From Terebella lapidaria (Eukaryota > Annelida > Polychaeta > Terebellida > Terebellidae), in assembly GCA_949152475.1 (NCBI GenBank), contig OX424566.1, positions 9,137,177-9,201,176 on the forward strand: 64,000 bases of DNA, read 5' to 3'. The position numbers were made by a program, and so were the translations under genes. Shown here piece after piece: positions 33,881 to 47,035 of this stretch (its first letter is position 1; each line of letters starts with the position of its first letter). The notes under the pieces are model-generated. The model saw only the letters and a list, made by a program, of their open reading frames with translations, was not told the DNA's origin and did not search any database.

Positions 33881-34218
33881 TCGGTGATAACTCACTAAGC
33901 CCAAGAAGGACCTCACATTGGCCACATTGCAGGGCCAAGGCCACCTCCACACCATATCAATCTTTGTAGGGTCTGGACGAACACCTGTACCTGTCATGAT
34001 GAATCCAATCTACAAAATATTCTTGGTGGAGAGTTCGCACTTGGACTGTTTCTTTCCGGATGTGATGGAGCACCATCTGGAGGTTGGTTAGGGTTTCCTC
34101 AAACGACAGTCACACACAACGGCATCACCACTGTACACTATACATCGCTTCCAGAGGAACCCTTTTAGGATCATTTCCATCAAGCGCTCGAACATTGTGA
34201 GGCGTTGCAGAGCCCGAA

Positions 34219-34816
34219 CGGCATTACCTTAAACTGGTTAAGTCCAATATCTGTGATAAACGCTGTCTTAGCCTTATCACTCTCCTCCATTCGGACTTGC
34301 CATGCATCTTGCTTAGGCAAGATCCAGAGCATAGAAATAGTGCGATCCAGCCAGGGCATCGAAGGTGACAGTCAACACAGAATTCAATAGTCAACGCAGA
34401 ATCTCCATGAGCCGTCCTTTTTCGCCATAACCACAGGACTGGCCCAAGAGCTATCACTGGGTTTGATGATGTCTAGATTAAGCATATTTTGCACCTCCTC
34501 GTAAACGACCTCTTGGTCGGCATTACCTTAAACTGGTTAAGTCCAATATCTGTGATAAACGCTGTCTTAGCCTTATCACTCTCCTCCATTCGGACTTGCC
34601 ATGCATCTTGCTTAGGCAAGATCCAGAGCATAGAAATAGTGCGATCCAGCCAGGGCATCGAAGGTGACAGTCAACACAGAATTCAATAGTCAACGCAGAA
34701 TCTCCATGAGCCGTCCTTTTTCGCCATAACCACAGGACTGGCCCAAGAGCTATCACTGGGTTTGATGATGTCTAGATTAAGCATATTTTGCACCTCCTCG
34801 TAAACGACCTCTTGGT
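34219..34816 (-). repeat. 299-bp tandem duplication in B RT
   Basis: The segment from CGGCATTACCTTAAACTGG to ACGACCTCTTGGT at 34219-34517 is repeated at 34518-34816 with nearly no difference. Confidence 0.9.
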
Positions 34817-37656
34817 AATGATATCTGTTCATCGTAAATACTGTTAGATTGGATGCTCCTCCAGGAGGCCTGTTGTGCAAACTGCACTGTATAGACTCAT
34901 GAACACATAATCATACTGCCAGAGCAATCGTTGGTGTACCATCTGTTGCTCTTCATCCAAAATATACTTCATCACCCGAGATTCCAGATGGTCCAGCAGG
35001 TTAATGAGATCATCCCCAGTGGCTGCCTGCGCACAGACTGCACGACAAACTGGGTTATCAGGTACGACCCTACTAGACGTCATGAGCGAGTATATGGCTG
35101 CAACACACCAGTGGTGTAGTACAACTTTAGTGTATGTGGGATTCACCTTGAGAATGGGCATCATGCCAGGACTGGACTTGACCAGAGACTCACCTAGTGC
35201 GATCCCCAAATCCTGGGCGAAATTACTCACTTGTTGTACTATACCAGGACGACCATCAAGAGGCATGCACGGGCGACACGGTCACGATTCCACAATCAAT
35301 TCACTGTAGGGTGGCACTTCTGTGGTGCATGTCGCCTGGAGTTGGAATGAACGGGAAGGACACATCCAGAATATATAATGGAGATACTCCCTCATCATGA
35401 GTTCACCAGCACTTAAGTCCACGATCACCCGGTGGGTCCGGAGTAAGTTCATTCGAACTATCCAGGCTGCACCGATATCAGCAACGATCACTTTCCCGTA
35501 GAGCTGATAACTGCCAGGGTCTCGCAGCTCAATGCTGTGGATGGCCAAACGCCGCCTGTAGGTACCCATGGCTCTGAGGGTCACTTCTGATCCGGAATTA
35601 ACCATGTCAGCTCCCGCCCAAAAGTCAAGGACAGGTACCAACATGTATCCCGGACAAGCACACATACAGACGACTCACGGCACCTGACTCTGAAACAGAA
35701 TCCTTGTTGTCTGCCTCGTTGTGGAGTTAGACAGATCCTCAAGGACCACTCGTGGAGAAGTCATATATACATGAGGGTCGTCCTCCTTGTCCAGAGATGG
35801 TGCAGACTCAGGTGCCACATCGGGTCTATCTCCAGATGCAGTGTTGGTCACCACTACCTCTTGGTTCAGTTTCCCTCACGTGAAGGACTGTGTTGTGGTC
35901 CAGGACGACCCGGCTTGAAGGAAGTCTTCCTTCATCATACTCAGGCAACTTGCTCTTGTAGCCACAGTCCAACAATTCCGGACACTGCAATCCAGAGCAT
36001 AGAAATAGTGCGATCCAGCCAGGGCATCGAAGGTGACAGTCAACACAGAATTCAATAGTCAACGCAGAATCTCCATGAGCCGTCCTTTTTCGCCATAACC
36101 ACAGGACTGGCCCAAGAGCTATCACTGGGTTTGATGATGTCTAGATTAAGCATATTTTGCACCTCCTCGTAAACGACCTCTTGGTCGGCATTACCTTAAA
36201 CTGGTTAAGTCCAATATCTGTGATAAACGCTGTCTTAGCCTTATCACTCTCCTCCATTCGGACTTGCCATGCATCTTGCTTAGGCAAGATCCAGAGCATA
36301 GAAATAGTGCGATCCAGCCAGGGCATCGAAGGTGACAGTCAACACAGAATTCAATAGTCAACGCAGAATCTCCATGAGCCGTCCTTCTTCGCCATAACCA
36401 CAGGACTGGCCCAAGAGCTATCACTGGGTTTGATGATGTCTAGATTAAGCATATTTTGCACCTCCTCGTAAACGACCTCTTGGTACTGATATCTGCTCAT
36501 CGTAAATACTGTTAGATTGGATGCTCCTCCAGGAGGCCTGTTGTGCAAACTGCACTGTATAGACTCATGAACACATAATCATACTGCCAGAGCAATCGTT
36601 GGTGTACCATCTGTTGCTCTTCATCCAAAATATACTTCATCACCCGAGATTCCAGATGGTCCAGCAGGTTAATGAGATCATCCCCAGTGGCTGCCTGCGC
36701 ACAGACTGCACGACAAACTGGGTTATCAGGTACGACCCTACTAGACGTCATGAGCGAGTATATGGCTGCAACACACCAGTGGTGTAGTACAACTTGAGTG
36801 TCTGTGGGATTCACCTTGAGAATGGGCATCATGCCAGGACTGGACTTGACCAGAGACTCACCTAGTGCGATCCCCAAATCCTGGGCGAAATTACTCACTT
36901 GTTGTACTATACCAGGACGACCATCAAGAGGCATGCACGGGCGACACGGTCACGATTCCACAATCAATTCACTGTAGGGTGGCACTTCTGTGGTGCATGT
37001 CGCCTGGAGTTGGAATGAACGGGAAGGACACATCCAGAATATATAATGGAGATACTCCCTCATCATGAGTTCACCAGCACTTAAGTCCACGATCACCCGG
37101 TGGGTCCGGAGTAAGTTCATTCGAACTATCCAGGCTGCACCGATATCAGCAACGATCACTTTCCCGTAGAGCTGATAACTGCCAGGGTCTCGCAGCTCAA
37201 TGCTGTGGATGGCCAAACGCCGCCTGTAGGTACCCATGGCTCTGAGGGTCACTTCTGATCCGGAATTAACCATGTCAGCTCCCGCCCAAAAGTCAAGGAC
37301 AGGTACCAGCATGTATCCCGGACAAGCACACATACAGACGACTCACGGCACCTGACTCTGAAACAGAATCCTTGTTGTCTGCCTCGTTGTGGAGTTAGAC
37401 AGATCCTCAAGGACCACTCGTGGAGAAGTCATATATACATGAGGGTCGTCCTCCTTGTCCAGAGATGGTGCAGACTCAGGTGCCACATCGGGTCTATCTC
37501 CAGATGCAGTGTTGGTCACCACTACCTCTTGGTTCAGTTTCCCTCACGTGAAGGACTGTGTTGTGGTCCAGGACGACCCGGCTTGAAGGAAGTCTTCCTT
37601 CATCATACTCAGGCAACTTGCTCTTGTAGCCACAGTCCAACAATTCCGGACACTGC
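34321..37656 (-). repeat. 1668-bp tandem duplication in B
   Basis: The unit 34321-35988 (RT, linker, protease and part of gag side) is repeated at 35989-37656 at almost 100 percent identity. The joint is sharp: TTCCGGACACTGCAA is followed by TCCAGAGCATAG at 35,989 and by CTAGAAGTTTCC at 37,657. The copies are far more alike than B is to C, so the duplication is much younger than the element, or is an assembly artefact. Confidence 0.95.
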
Positions 37657-38427
37657 AACTAGAAGTTTCCCTGCTTACTGCAAAAGTAACTGGGTCAGTT
37701 GGTGTTCGGTCCGGATGTGAACGTGCAGCAATCTGCGGGACCCGGAGCCTCGATGGCGGTGCAATACACAATCATCTGTTTGGCACCAAGATCATACTTT
37801 TAGATGCCGTATCCATCTGGAGATGGTTAATAAGCAGCAGCCAGAATAGCTTGCACTGCCATCACTGACTGTTGGGATGATGCACTAACCCACTGGGGTT
37901 AGGGCAGGAGGTGGTACAGCAACGTGTGTGGGAACAACTGCGGCCAGGGCCAGAGGAATCTGTCGGGTCCATACAGCTGTTTTTCTATGAGGGCGTCCAT
38001 CCCTCGTAGGAGGCGGTTGTCCATATCTGCATAAGGTAATCCTCAAGATCAGCGTTGTCACCGATGAACCGCTTAGGCCACAAGGTATGGTTTCCTGTTG
38101 CATCCATCCCTGGTTGTAGTTGGACTTGCAAGAAAGTGCCCATACACGGCATATGCAGACAGAGCATGTGCCGGAACTGCTGGTGGGTACAAACCTGGAT
38201 ATACCCCACTTCCACTAAGCATGAAGAGAGCCCCCACCAATCCTAACAGATAGGATGCAGGCGAGGCAGACTAGCCGGCTTAGCTTGGGGACGAAGCCAC
38301 CGGCTGCCACAGATCCCACTGCCAAAACATTTGAGGCCATAGACAATGTAGCAGGAAAGTAGCAGGGTCCCAGTCACAGAAGGGAGAAGAGAAATGTGTG
38401 TAGGCTGTGATGGGACGCCGTCTGATT

Positions 38428-38446
38428 AATCATGTCCATGGCACCA
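38428..38446 (-). other. B primer-binding-site-like sequence
   Basis: Minus-strand TGGTGCCATGGACATGATT, one base from the LTR end, the same spacing as in A and C. Confidence 0.5.
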
Positions 38447-38447
38447 A

Positions 38448-39300
38448 TGTGGCTTTTGACGCCCGCTACCCAAGGTGAAAGCGCCCTGGCACCTTGTGCA
38501 TGGTCATGGTGGACATCGTAATAACTAAACTACAACCAGGTAATTGTCTGCCGAATGAGTTTGGCTCGATACATAACATCAGATTATGACATCATCATAG
38601 TCATGTAGCCTGGTGTGTTCAAGCCTGAGGGCAATGGGAGTGACTTCTGGAACATGAGCCTGTGGACATGTTGCTGGCCGTCCTCACAATGGTCCACCAT
38701 GGGAACAGAACCCTGGATAGCCTGTCTGCCATAGGATGTATGCACCATCCCAGGGTGGAAGAATACGTATTCATGGGGGCGTGAAAGCAGCTCAATCCTG
38801 TTCATTTGATTCGAATTGTCCCCGGGGTCCAGATGGCCATCCAGCCAAGAAAAGGAGACGAGGAACACATGGCAATGCCAAATTTCGTCCTCTCACCTCG
38901 AAAGCTCGAAGACAACTCGGAAGACGGTCTGCTAGCTATATAGCCAACAGCGCATGGTAGCGAGGCTTGGACGTCACAGCCAATGAAACAGTGTAATGGA
39001 GCAATTGAAGACAATATGTCTCCAAGGAAACAGACGAGCTTCGAACGTGAAGCAGCCACAACAAGTATGGTGTAATGAAAAGGCCAAAACAGCTATTGCA
39101 ATCTTTGGGCAAAATCGCCACATATATTTTGTAGTTCTGATGAATGACGCAAGTAGTTAGGAAAGATATACAAGTACTGTACAGATACATTGTTGTTCTT
39201 TTGTGTGCGTACCACCTATACTGCTGGAGTTCCACATGGGGCGCTACTAGCGCTATTATCGTCACAAGAAGGCCACGGTTGGGGGAGCCAGATGTCACTG
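38448..39300 (-). repeat. B 5' LTR
   Basis: Begins on the plus strand TGTGGCTTTTGACGCCC; the outer end is not fixed but should lie near 39,300. The start matches the left remnant at 33163. On the minus strand a promoter-like set occurs: ATTGGCTGTGACGTCC (CCAAT plus CRE-like) followed by TATATAG at 38936-38943. Confidence 0.6.
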
Positions 39301-40680
39301 CTCGTATCTAGTTGTTCACCTTGATATCGCACTGTGAGTAGACTACAGCAACAAAGTGGAAAATAGAGACAAAGCCAGAAACAGGCACAGGGAACGGGAT
39401 CAAGTGTGGAGAACTAATTGAATCTTTGAATCTGAACCATTCAGAAGGTGTTATTGTCATAACAGTGTATTTTTATCGCATAGAGTAGTCAGAGATTTTT
39501 TAGGAGATGTAGGATTTTGTACACTGATGTTGTCAGAATGGTGATTTCATATTGACCACGGGTTTGGGTTTGTAAGATGTTATTTTCAGGGAATTTGTTG
39601 ATAAATACATCAATATATTAACTGTTTCATTGATGCGCCTCGCCAACACATCCACGGCACTGTAACGTCACTTTATTATTTTCAACATATTCATGAAATC
39701 ATTTATTTTTTCTGAATTTTCCGTTTATCAGTGCAGTTTTCTTTTAAAACAAGTTATAGTAGCATGCCAATAAAAAGGTTGTTTATTTAGTATAGTATGA
39801 ATAGTTTTCATTGAACTAGAACGAATTTTACAAATACAAAAAATGGATTTTGAGATATTGATGTTGAGGCAGAACTGAAGGTACATGTAGCCAACAAGGT
39901 AAACGGCATGTTGCCTATTCATTTCTCTGATGTATATTTGACAATATAAGTGAACTGGCAGTCACGGTTCCTCTTCAACAGAGAGTGGTTGGGGGTCATT
40001 CTTGGGTTTTACTTTGGTAATATTTTTTATTACTGAATTTAGAGCTACGTAGTCGATGTAGACATATAGGAAATGTCATATGCTGGTTATTCGCAAGAGC
40101 TTGAATTTGACCAATGATCTCATTTGCAAGGTCATGGGACAAAATGGCTAATATCTAAAATATAAAAAATATACTGTGTGGAAACCTTTCGTAGCCTAAT
40201 TGTTATGACTTGAAACAATTCTTAAGAGTTAGACTAACAATGTTTTCTCTCTCTCCTGATTTCATTTTGATATACTCGAGAGGCCTATGGCAGATTAAGG
40301 ACCGCTTTAGTATGAAAACCTGGGTTCACTCACAGACTTACGTCTTCGGGATATAATATTTTGTGATACCCATGACATACATTGAATTTGACTCATGGAA
40401 CTCAGCCAGTATCATGGAATCCGGTTCTTTCTACACAATCCACATACATACAATAATACAGTTATGAAAGTATTCAGTCATGAATCAATATACCAGTACC
40501 ACCATACTACCGAGAGAAAGTCACACCAGAATACCAACACCAAACATAAGAGTGTATCATAAAAAATCATATAACCTAGCCTGTACCAAATCTCCGCCTG
40601 TACTCTACTGGGAGATACAGTGTGGTGCTCCATCAAACTTCCCTCATCACATCCTTAATGTAATATCGTGCATTTGCCAT
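39301..40680. other. Non-coding, no recognised feature
   Basis: AT-rich; no repeats or coding homology noticed. Confidence 0.5.
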
Positions 40681-40751
40681 TGATCACACCTGGTAGTTGC
40701 CGCATAGATATTTACAGTTCCCACAAGCACACATGAATAGCTCCTCAAGTT

Positions 40752-41229
40752 CACAGTCGTCAAAGTGCGCACAGTATTCCTGTAGCGGAGTTACAGGAAG
40801 CTTGCAAAAACAACAACATAATCTGAGAAAATTGATGGTAGGTGGGTATTTTTGGTTGGAAACACATCCCAAACGAGGTTTCTAGCAAAGGGACTTGGCA
40901 GATAGACTAACATAATGATATTCTTTTGCGTGGTAGTTTCATTTGTTGTTGACACCTTCGTTTTTATTAACTTTAAACACATTAAGTGAGATTATTCCTC
41001 AATTATCATCCAATTGCTTCTTCGTCTACATTTAATCACCACATAATGGAACTTTTGCCCACTGCTAATGTACATGGGGGTTGATTGGTTCACAGTTAAT
41101 CATATTCAACAGTTATTGGGAGGTGACACTCGTCTGTTTGTGTTTGCCAAGCAATTGTTTAATTCCTGTAACAAAAGTTAATTCCTGTAACTCCACTACG
41201 GGAATACTGTGCGCACGTTGACGACTGTG
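40752..41229. repeat. 48-bp inverted repeat with coding-like arms
   Basis: 40752-40799 and 41182-41229 are inverted copies with about four mismatches. Each arm, read in its own sense, encodes nearly the same peptide: PVTPLQEYCAHFDDCELEE from the left arm (minus strand) and PVTPLREYCAHVDDCEVA from the right (plus strand). On the left the frame continues into a Cys-rich stretch (CACGNCKYLCG). The pattern of changes keeps the peptide, so this may be two oppositely oriented remnants of one coding element rather than a MITE. Confidence 0.75.
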
Positions 41230-41479
41230 AAGTTGCCACTTAATCAATGTTGACAATTGTTATCAACGACTGTAGGCATTTGGTAGATAACTTGGATCAC
41301 TGTGGATTATGAGTACATTCATATGTATGCCTGTAATGATTTTACATAAACGCTTTCTCAAGATGTTCACTAAAACCCACGAAGGTTTGTTTGGTTCAGA
41401 AATTTTTCGAGCTTCTCATAGGTCAGCTGGCACTGTCATGATGATCATTATAACTGTGAATGTCCATAAGTCCGGATGA

Positions 41480-43800
41480 GACTTAAAATATGCTCATGCA
41501 TGTCATCATAGTGTAAGTAAGATGAGTGGTACCCAAAGTCGATATGCTGAAAATCTGACCTTGAGGTCCTGTTTTGGCTGGATGGGGTCTTAAAGAGACT
41601 ACGCTCATACGTTCCCGGAATTTTGAATAAACCCTGGAAAGCAGGCTAAAATTTTGAAAGAGGTTTTTCAGAAAGGATGATGACCTAGGAATGTCATCTC
41701 CCAAAAGAACTCTGTGCTGAGTGTTTAGAAACCAGTTACCCTTTAAATTTAGAAATTTGGTCAAACGAAACATTGGTGACATAAATGAGACACTGGCCAA
41801 ATGATTAGATGGGATCCGGGCACACCCACCTGTGGGTGGGTGAGGATAAATTATTCACCTTCCTCCATGGGAAGGGGACCCAAGAAAGAGGATCCCTGCT
41901 CCCATTCGGGGATGAGTGGAAAAAATGAAAAAGCATGAAAGCATGAAAAAGCTCAGTGATGGTCCGAGGCCCTCGATGACCTCAGCACGCTCTCTCCTTT
42001 TTGAAACCAAAGAGCGAGCTCCATGACTGTGTAGTGGATGACTGAGGGTCCTTGTCGCCCTGTTGCATGCAATCATGGGCAACACTGGCTTCATGGATTG
42101 ATGGCAGATGTCCTCGTTCTAAGCGTACAGTCACTGAATCTCCTCCTAAACCTTGGGAGACTCTTTCCGGAACTCTCAACGGGTGAACTCCAGACCTCTG
42201 ATCTATCGAAATCACAGATCTGGCGTTCTTCCAGCAGTCGTCCATGATGTGCTGTGAAAAGCGCCATGGACCGAAGTGCCAGATAAGATTCCTCCTTGAT
42301 GCAATTGACTGTATCTCTGAGGTGGCCCATGGGGAATATACAGCTAATTGAATACGGGCCTAGACCCGTCACTACTTGAGCTCCTTAGTGTGCCTCTGCA
42401 CAGTGGGCGTTCAGGTCTCCCAAGCTAGAAAACTGCCTCTGCAGGGTGCCAAGAGAGTAGAACCTCTGGCATTGGTACAGCTCAATCCATGGGTAATGGT
42501 AGGTCATCTCATGTCATTTCAGATGATCAGTGATGGGGTGTCAATAATCTCGACTGAGCACAGAGGGTCTTCATACCCATCTTAGGACGTGGGACACTTG
42601 CAGTGTCTCTCCTGCCGCAGTGGAAGGGTACTTACTTCCACCTTCAACAATGGATGTTGTCAGGTGATATCAGGGAATATTTGCCACCACCCCCACCTCT
42701 GCTGTATGGCAAAGGCAGAAATGCTTGACATAACGTGCATAGAAGTACTCACCCTGCCAGACTCCTGGGAGTTCGGCCTCCCTCTCAGGTCTGGGCCACT
42801 TAGCTAGTGCCTGTTTCAATGCATCTTGCTGAGACCCGCTCAGACCATACTGCGATCAATTAGGATAGAGTTCATTCGATGAGTGCTGGGTTCCATAGAA
42901 AAACCAAACCGGCCACAATGCCTCATCAGAGAACTGCTTACTCTCCCAGGCTCTGATGAGCAGTTATGGCACCCAAGATAACTGGGAATTCACTACTGGC
43001 ACTGCGGCTAGGTACCGGGTGGGATGGTTTCAGGTTTCTTTACATGTCTAGAAGAATTTCTGGACTTTTCGGAGGGTCTAGAAATGTTCCCAAAAGAGCT
43101 CCCATTTGGTGCTTGGATTAGCACCTATTGCTTCAAGGTCTTTGCACCTTGTATAGACGAAGCAGAGCTGCTGCCTGAACGGACTGCCATCGGGGCTACT
43201 CCTCATCAATATCTTGCCCACTGCTGGACTGGGGAGGAGAAATGTACATTTCAGAGGTCAAGGACCTCACATGCTTGCAGCACCTCCCGGCTCCTTCGGC
43301 TCCCTCATCGAAACCGAACTTTGCTGTACCTGCATCGGTGGCTTCAGCTTTCGGCTCAGCTTCCATCTGCTTGTGTGCAACCTGCTGCGCCCTGTAAAGT
43401 AACTGCTTGAACACAGGCATTTTAAACTCGCCTTATTGTATGGAGTCGTCTCCCACAGCTGTGCAGGCTCCTGGCCGATCGGCGGAGGACTGGGTTGCAG
43501 CATGTTCCACAGAAGTTTCCTTAGCAAGCAGACTATATATATAGAGTCCGTAGCATCAAAGTTTTGGATGTTCTCTGCTGGAGTGTTTCCTTGTCCAACT
43601 GAAGTGTTGCATGCGGGCATCCTGCAGTGTAGATCTGTCTGGCTAATGCACTCCCAACATCGCTGTCAGAGCTGCATCCAGCAGAGTTAACTTGAGGTAT
43701 AGATATCTTCCGAAGGATGAAGTCGTCCCAATCGTATGTAAACATAATAGAGGGATTCATCTCCGACAAAACACTCTTGATCTGAGGTCACCTTGCCTCT
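41480..43800 (-). pseudogene. Unidentified decayed coding-like region
   Basis: A 2.3-kb stretch with higher GC and coding-like composition on the minus strand. Open pieces include 41483-41800 (LTKFLNLKGNWFLNTQHRV), 42091-42372 and 43196-43620. Charged and aromatic-rich runs such as QALAKWPRPERE near 42,820 look like real protein sequence. I do not recognise a family. A decayed transposable element is most likely; a host pseudogene is possible. It is broken in several places. Confidence 0.35.
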
Positions 43801-44330
43801 ATCCCTCCTCGTCAGACTGTCAAATAATAAAACATCTAAAAGGGCGGTCAAAATTTTAAGGCCATCTCGTGGGATCCTTCAACAGTAATTGGCAATTAAA
43901 TCATATCATATCTGCCACACTGGTGATCATTGACAAAAAATGATCGCTACAGCAGGATAGAGAGCATAATTATGTAAATTGACAGTTGCCATCCATTCAT
44001 GGATAGATCAAATATAATCATCCGAAAGCAACAATAAAATGAATTATTATCGCCTTCCAAACGTTTGTCCTGGGTCAATCGATGTTACCACTGCCAAAAC
44101 ATACATCCCCTCTTTCGAGATGAAAATCTCCTGATGTTCATACTCGCTGTTGCATGAGGGAGGAAATTCCACACAAACTCATTTTAATGATGTCGTTATT
44201 AAAAAAACATAATTTCCTGCAGAGTTGCTACATACATGTGGTTTTATCAATCCACCATGAATAATAATAATATGAAATATGAGTAACTAATCAAAATCAC
44301 TCACCAAAATCGATTTTATGCTTACAAGGT
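43801..44330. other. Non-coding AT-rich gap
   Basis: No feature seen. Confidence 0.5.
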
Positions 44331-46390
44331 GAACACATTCGCCTCCTGCAGCCATAGAGACAAGTTGCTCCCTGCAGGTGTTAATCGGATAGCCACTAGC
44401 ATCAGCAGAAAGGCAACTGAGCAATGATACGGCAATGAAGGCTCTGTTGCAACCAGTAGGTGGTCTTTCGAATGCCTAGATGACCATCTACCCTAAGGTT
44501 GTGCAATTGGTGGAGCAGTTTCCTCGGGAAGTTTCCTCGGGAGTTCAAGGTCTGAGTCTGAGGAAAGATTCTTGTCATGCTGGAACGGGGTCATTCCTGC
44601 CCCATTCAGATTGCTTACCTGCATGGCACCAGGCTCTTCACTGGCACAGTGTTCTATCTACATATCATATTCCTGCAGCTTGATGAGCCACTGTGCCACC
44701 AAGCCATCAGATTCACTGTAGTTCAGTAACCACCAGAGCGAACATTGACCAGTCCACAACTGGAAGTGCCATTCCGAAAGGCAGCGCCGGATACTTTTAG
44801 TCATATTTACCATTGGGAAGTTCATATTGGGTGGTGCAGTAGTTCATCTACGAATGGCAGAGGATTACACTCTCATAGGCTACTATATGTTCCTAAGGGG
44901 TGCTGGAGCAAAGAAACAGACGTCAAATCTCCTCAGAGGCTCCTTAGATAAAGTGGACTTTTCCCATGACCACAGTCAAAGGATGCGCAATTTCCGTGAA
45001 AACCCAGATAAATTGGCAGTGGTAGATCATGAAGCCCAAGAAGGACCTCCACGTTGCATGGTCTGGAACAACTTTGCACAGCATCCAGTGCGGGTTCCGA
45101 GCAGATGCCAAAATAGTCACCATGAAGCCCAATTACAAAATCTCCTGGGTGAAATGTTCACTCCTTCTGTGCTTCAGTTTGAGCTCGCATTCTGGATGTG
45201 AGCAAGCACCACCTGAGCCACCTGAGTGTACACTACACATCATCGATGTACACTTTCCATCTTTCCCAGAGGTACCTTACCTAACACAATCTCCATCGAG
45301 GGTTGCGACATTACAGGGAATTGCAGAGCCCGAACTGCATTATCTTAAACTGGTAATGGCCTTTTTGGTGAAAAAGTTTGTTTCAGCTTACCCTTCTCCT
45401 CCCTCTGAACTTACCTGTATTCAGATGCCAGATCGGGGACACCGAATTGTGTGATCCGATCAGGGCATCTAAGGTGTCTTCAAAATGGGAGGAGAGGATA
45501 CGAGTCCTCCTGCGTGACATCGATTAGCTTCCAATAATCAAAGCAGAACCTTATGAGCTATCCTTTTATATCACCGTTACCACAGGCATGGCCCAAGGAC
45601 TATCACTGGGTGTGATGATGTTTATTTCGAGTATCTTCTCATCCCCTTGGTCGATGGTCACTAAGTGCATTATGATGAGCAGTTTGAGCAACCACACCAT
45701 CCAGATTCATTAAAGCATCTGTGACTAGCCTGTGACATATTACAATGGGATCATCCAAAGGATTCACCACGAGAAGATGGATTACATTAGGGCCAGACTT
45801 GCTCAAAGCCACACTCAGCAGGATTCTCATATCATGGGCAAATTGATCCCCTGTTGTGCCATACATGGACAAACACCAAGAGGCATCTGCATAAGTTGCA
45901 GCAGTGATAATCTTATTGAACAGTTAAATCATGGGCAAATTGATCCCCTGTTGTGCCATACATGGACAAACACCAAGAGGCATCTGCAGAAGTTGCAGCG
46001 GTGGTCATCTTATTGAACAGTTAAACAAATGCAACACATCCCACCTCAAGCTGAAACAATCGTATCGGAATCATCCATAAAATTTGATAAACTTCGTCCC
46101 ACATCAGAGTTTGCTGGCACTGAAGTCCGCACTTACCCAATTAGTATGTACCAAGTTCATCCCGATTATCCTGACTGCACCATTATCAGTAACAATCGCC
46201 TCTGTCATATACACATTGTCCCCAGATGTAAATGGCAGATCGATCAGTCCCTTGATAGAGATGCTGTTGTTGGCAGTTCAATAGCACCGTAGAGGGACTG
46301 TGCAGTGGTGAATCCGTTGTGAACGGCATTTGTTCACCATTTTAAATGGTCTGTTCAGCTTTTTGAATGGCATTCACACGCCTGACTGTA
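44330..46390 (-). mobile_element. Ty3/gypsy fossil D
   Basis: Minus-strand fossil of the B/C/E lineage, strongly decayed. From right to left it shows a protease-region remnant (46,030-46,290), linker (45,639-45,872), RT with SFLGFMIYHCQF (about 45,000), RNase H with WLLNYSESDGLVAQW-like sequence (about 44,700) and the integrase zinc-binding region with LHQLHNLRVDGHLGIRK (about 44,470-44,530; C has LHQLHDLRVTGHLGIRR). No LTRs found. A 60-bp stretch near 45,835-45,895 is repeated at about 45,930-45,990. Many breaks; among the oldest elements here. Confidence 0.75.
46286..46385 (-). repeat. ~100-bp segment shared with fossil E
   Basis: On the minus strand GAATGCCATTC...GCTGAACAGACC...CACTGCACAGTCCCT matches 59961-60071 on the plus strand. 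In both cases it adjoins a protease remnant, but in opposite orientation relative to it. Confidence 0.8.
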
Positions 46391-47035
46391 CCAGCACACG
46401 TAGAACAAACAAATAGACAAGATAAACATAGCTATATAAGGCAAAACATAACGCGAAGCCTAAATATAGAATACACGGTGATATATAGAGACTATTTTGT
46501 GTAAATAAAATGTTCAATCATTTGCTAATTGATTAAGGAAAGAAAAAAAACAGTACATTCTGATTGGAAGGCATTCGATGTGTTTATTAAACATTCCTGG
46601 TGGCAATAAAGTCGAGAAGTTAAAGCTATCAATCTTTCATAATCATTCTCAAAGTTGTGGCATTTAACTTTCTGTTTTTGTTGATATATTGGTACATTAC
46701 CATTAAGAAATGTGTGGTCAAAAGTTGAGTGTTGTAAACGGGTGGTTTAGCGTTGTATACGATAAAAAATGGGAATGTTCAACTTGTAAACGGTCAAATA
46801 TAACGTTTGTTTGTGGCATTTATGATAGGATTGTGAAGAAAAACTGTTGTTCTGTATTGGTATTGTGGTGAGAAGTATAGAAGTCTCTCCGAACATCTTT
46901 TGCATGTGCATGGACATCGCCAGACTGGAAAGTACAAAATACCCATTCAATAAAATACCACAGTACATTCTTATCGGTCAAATTTGTATTTTATGGCGCC
47001 CCGTTCGTTCTAAAAACAATAATATTTTCTAACTC
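46391..47035. other. Non-coding gap
   Basis: No coding signal or repeat recognised. Confidence 0.5.

Larger units (their letters stand above)
33881..38447 (-). mobile_element. Ty3/gypsy fossil B, internal region
   Basis: Minus-strand internal part of an old element of the C lineage. Gag is recognisable at about 37,985-38,215 (GDNADLEDYLMQIW beside C GDNANLEDYLLQVW), the protease region at 35,282-35,665 and 36,950-37,333, and RT from 33,881 to 34,880 and again in the duplicated copy (QNMLNLDIIKPSDSSWASPV beside C MLELDIIEPSDSPWASPV). No integrase is visible. It is broken in more than ten places and enlarged by two direct tandem duplications. Old by divergence from C. Confidence 0.85.
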
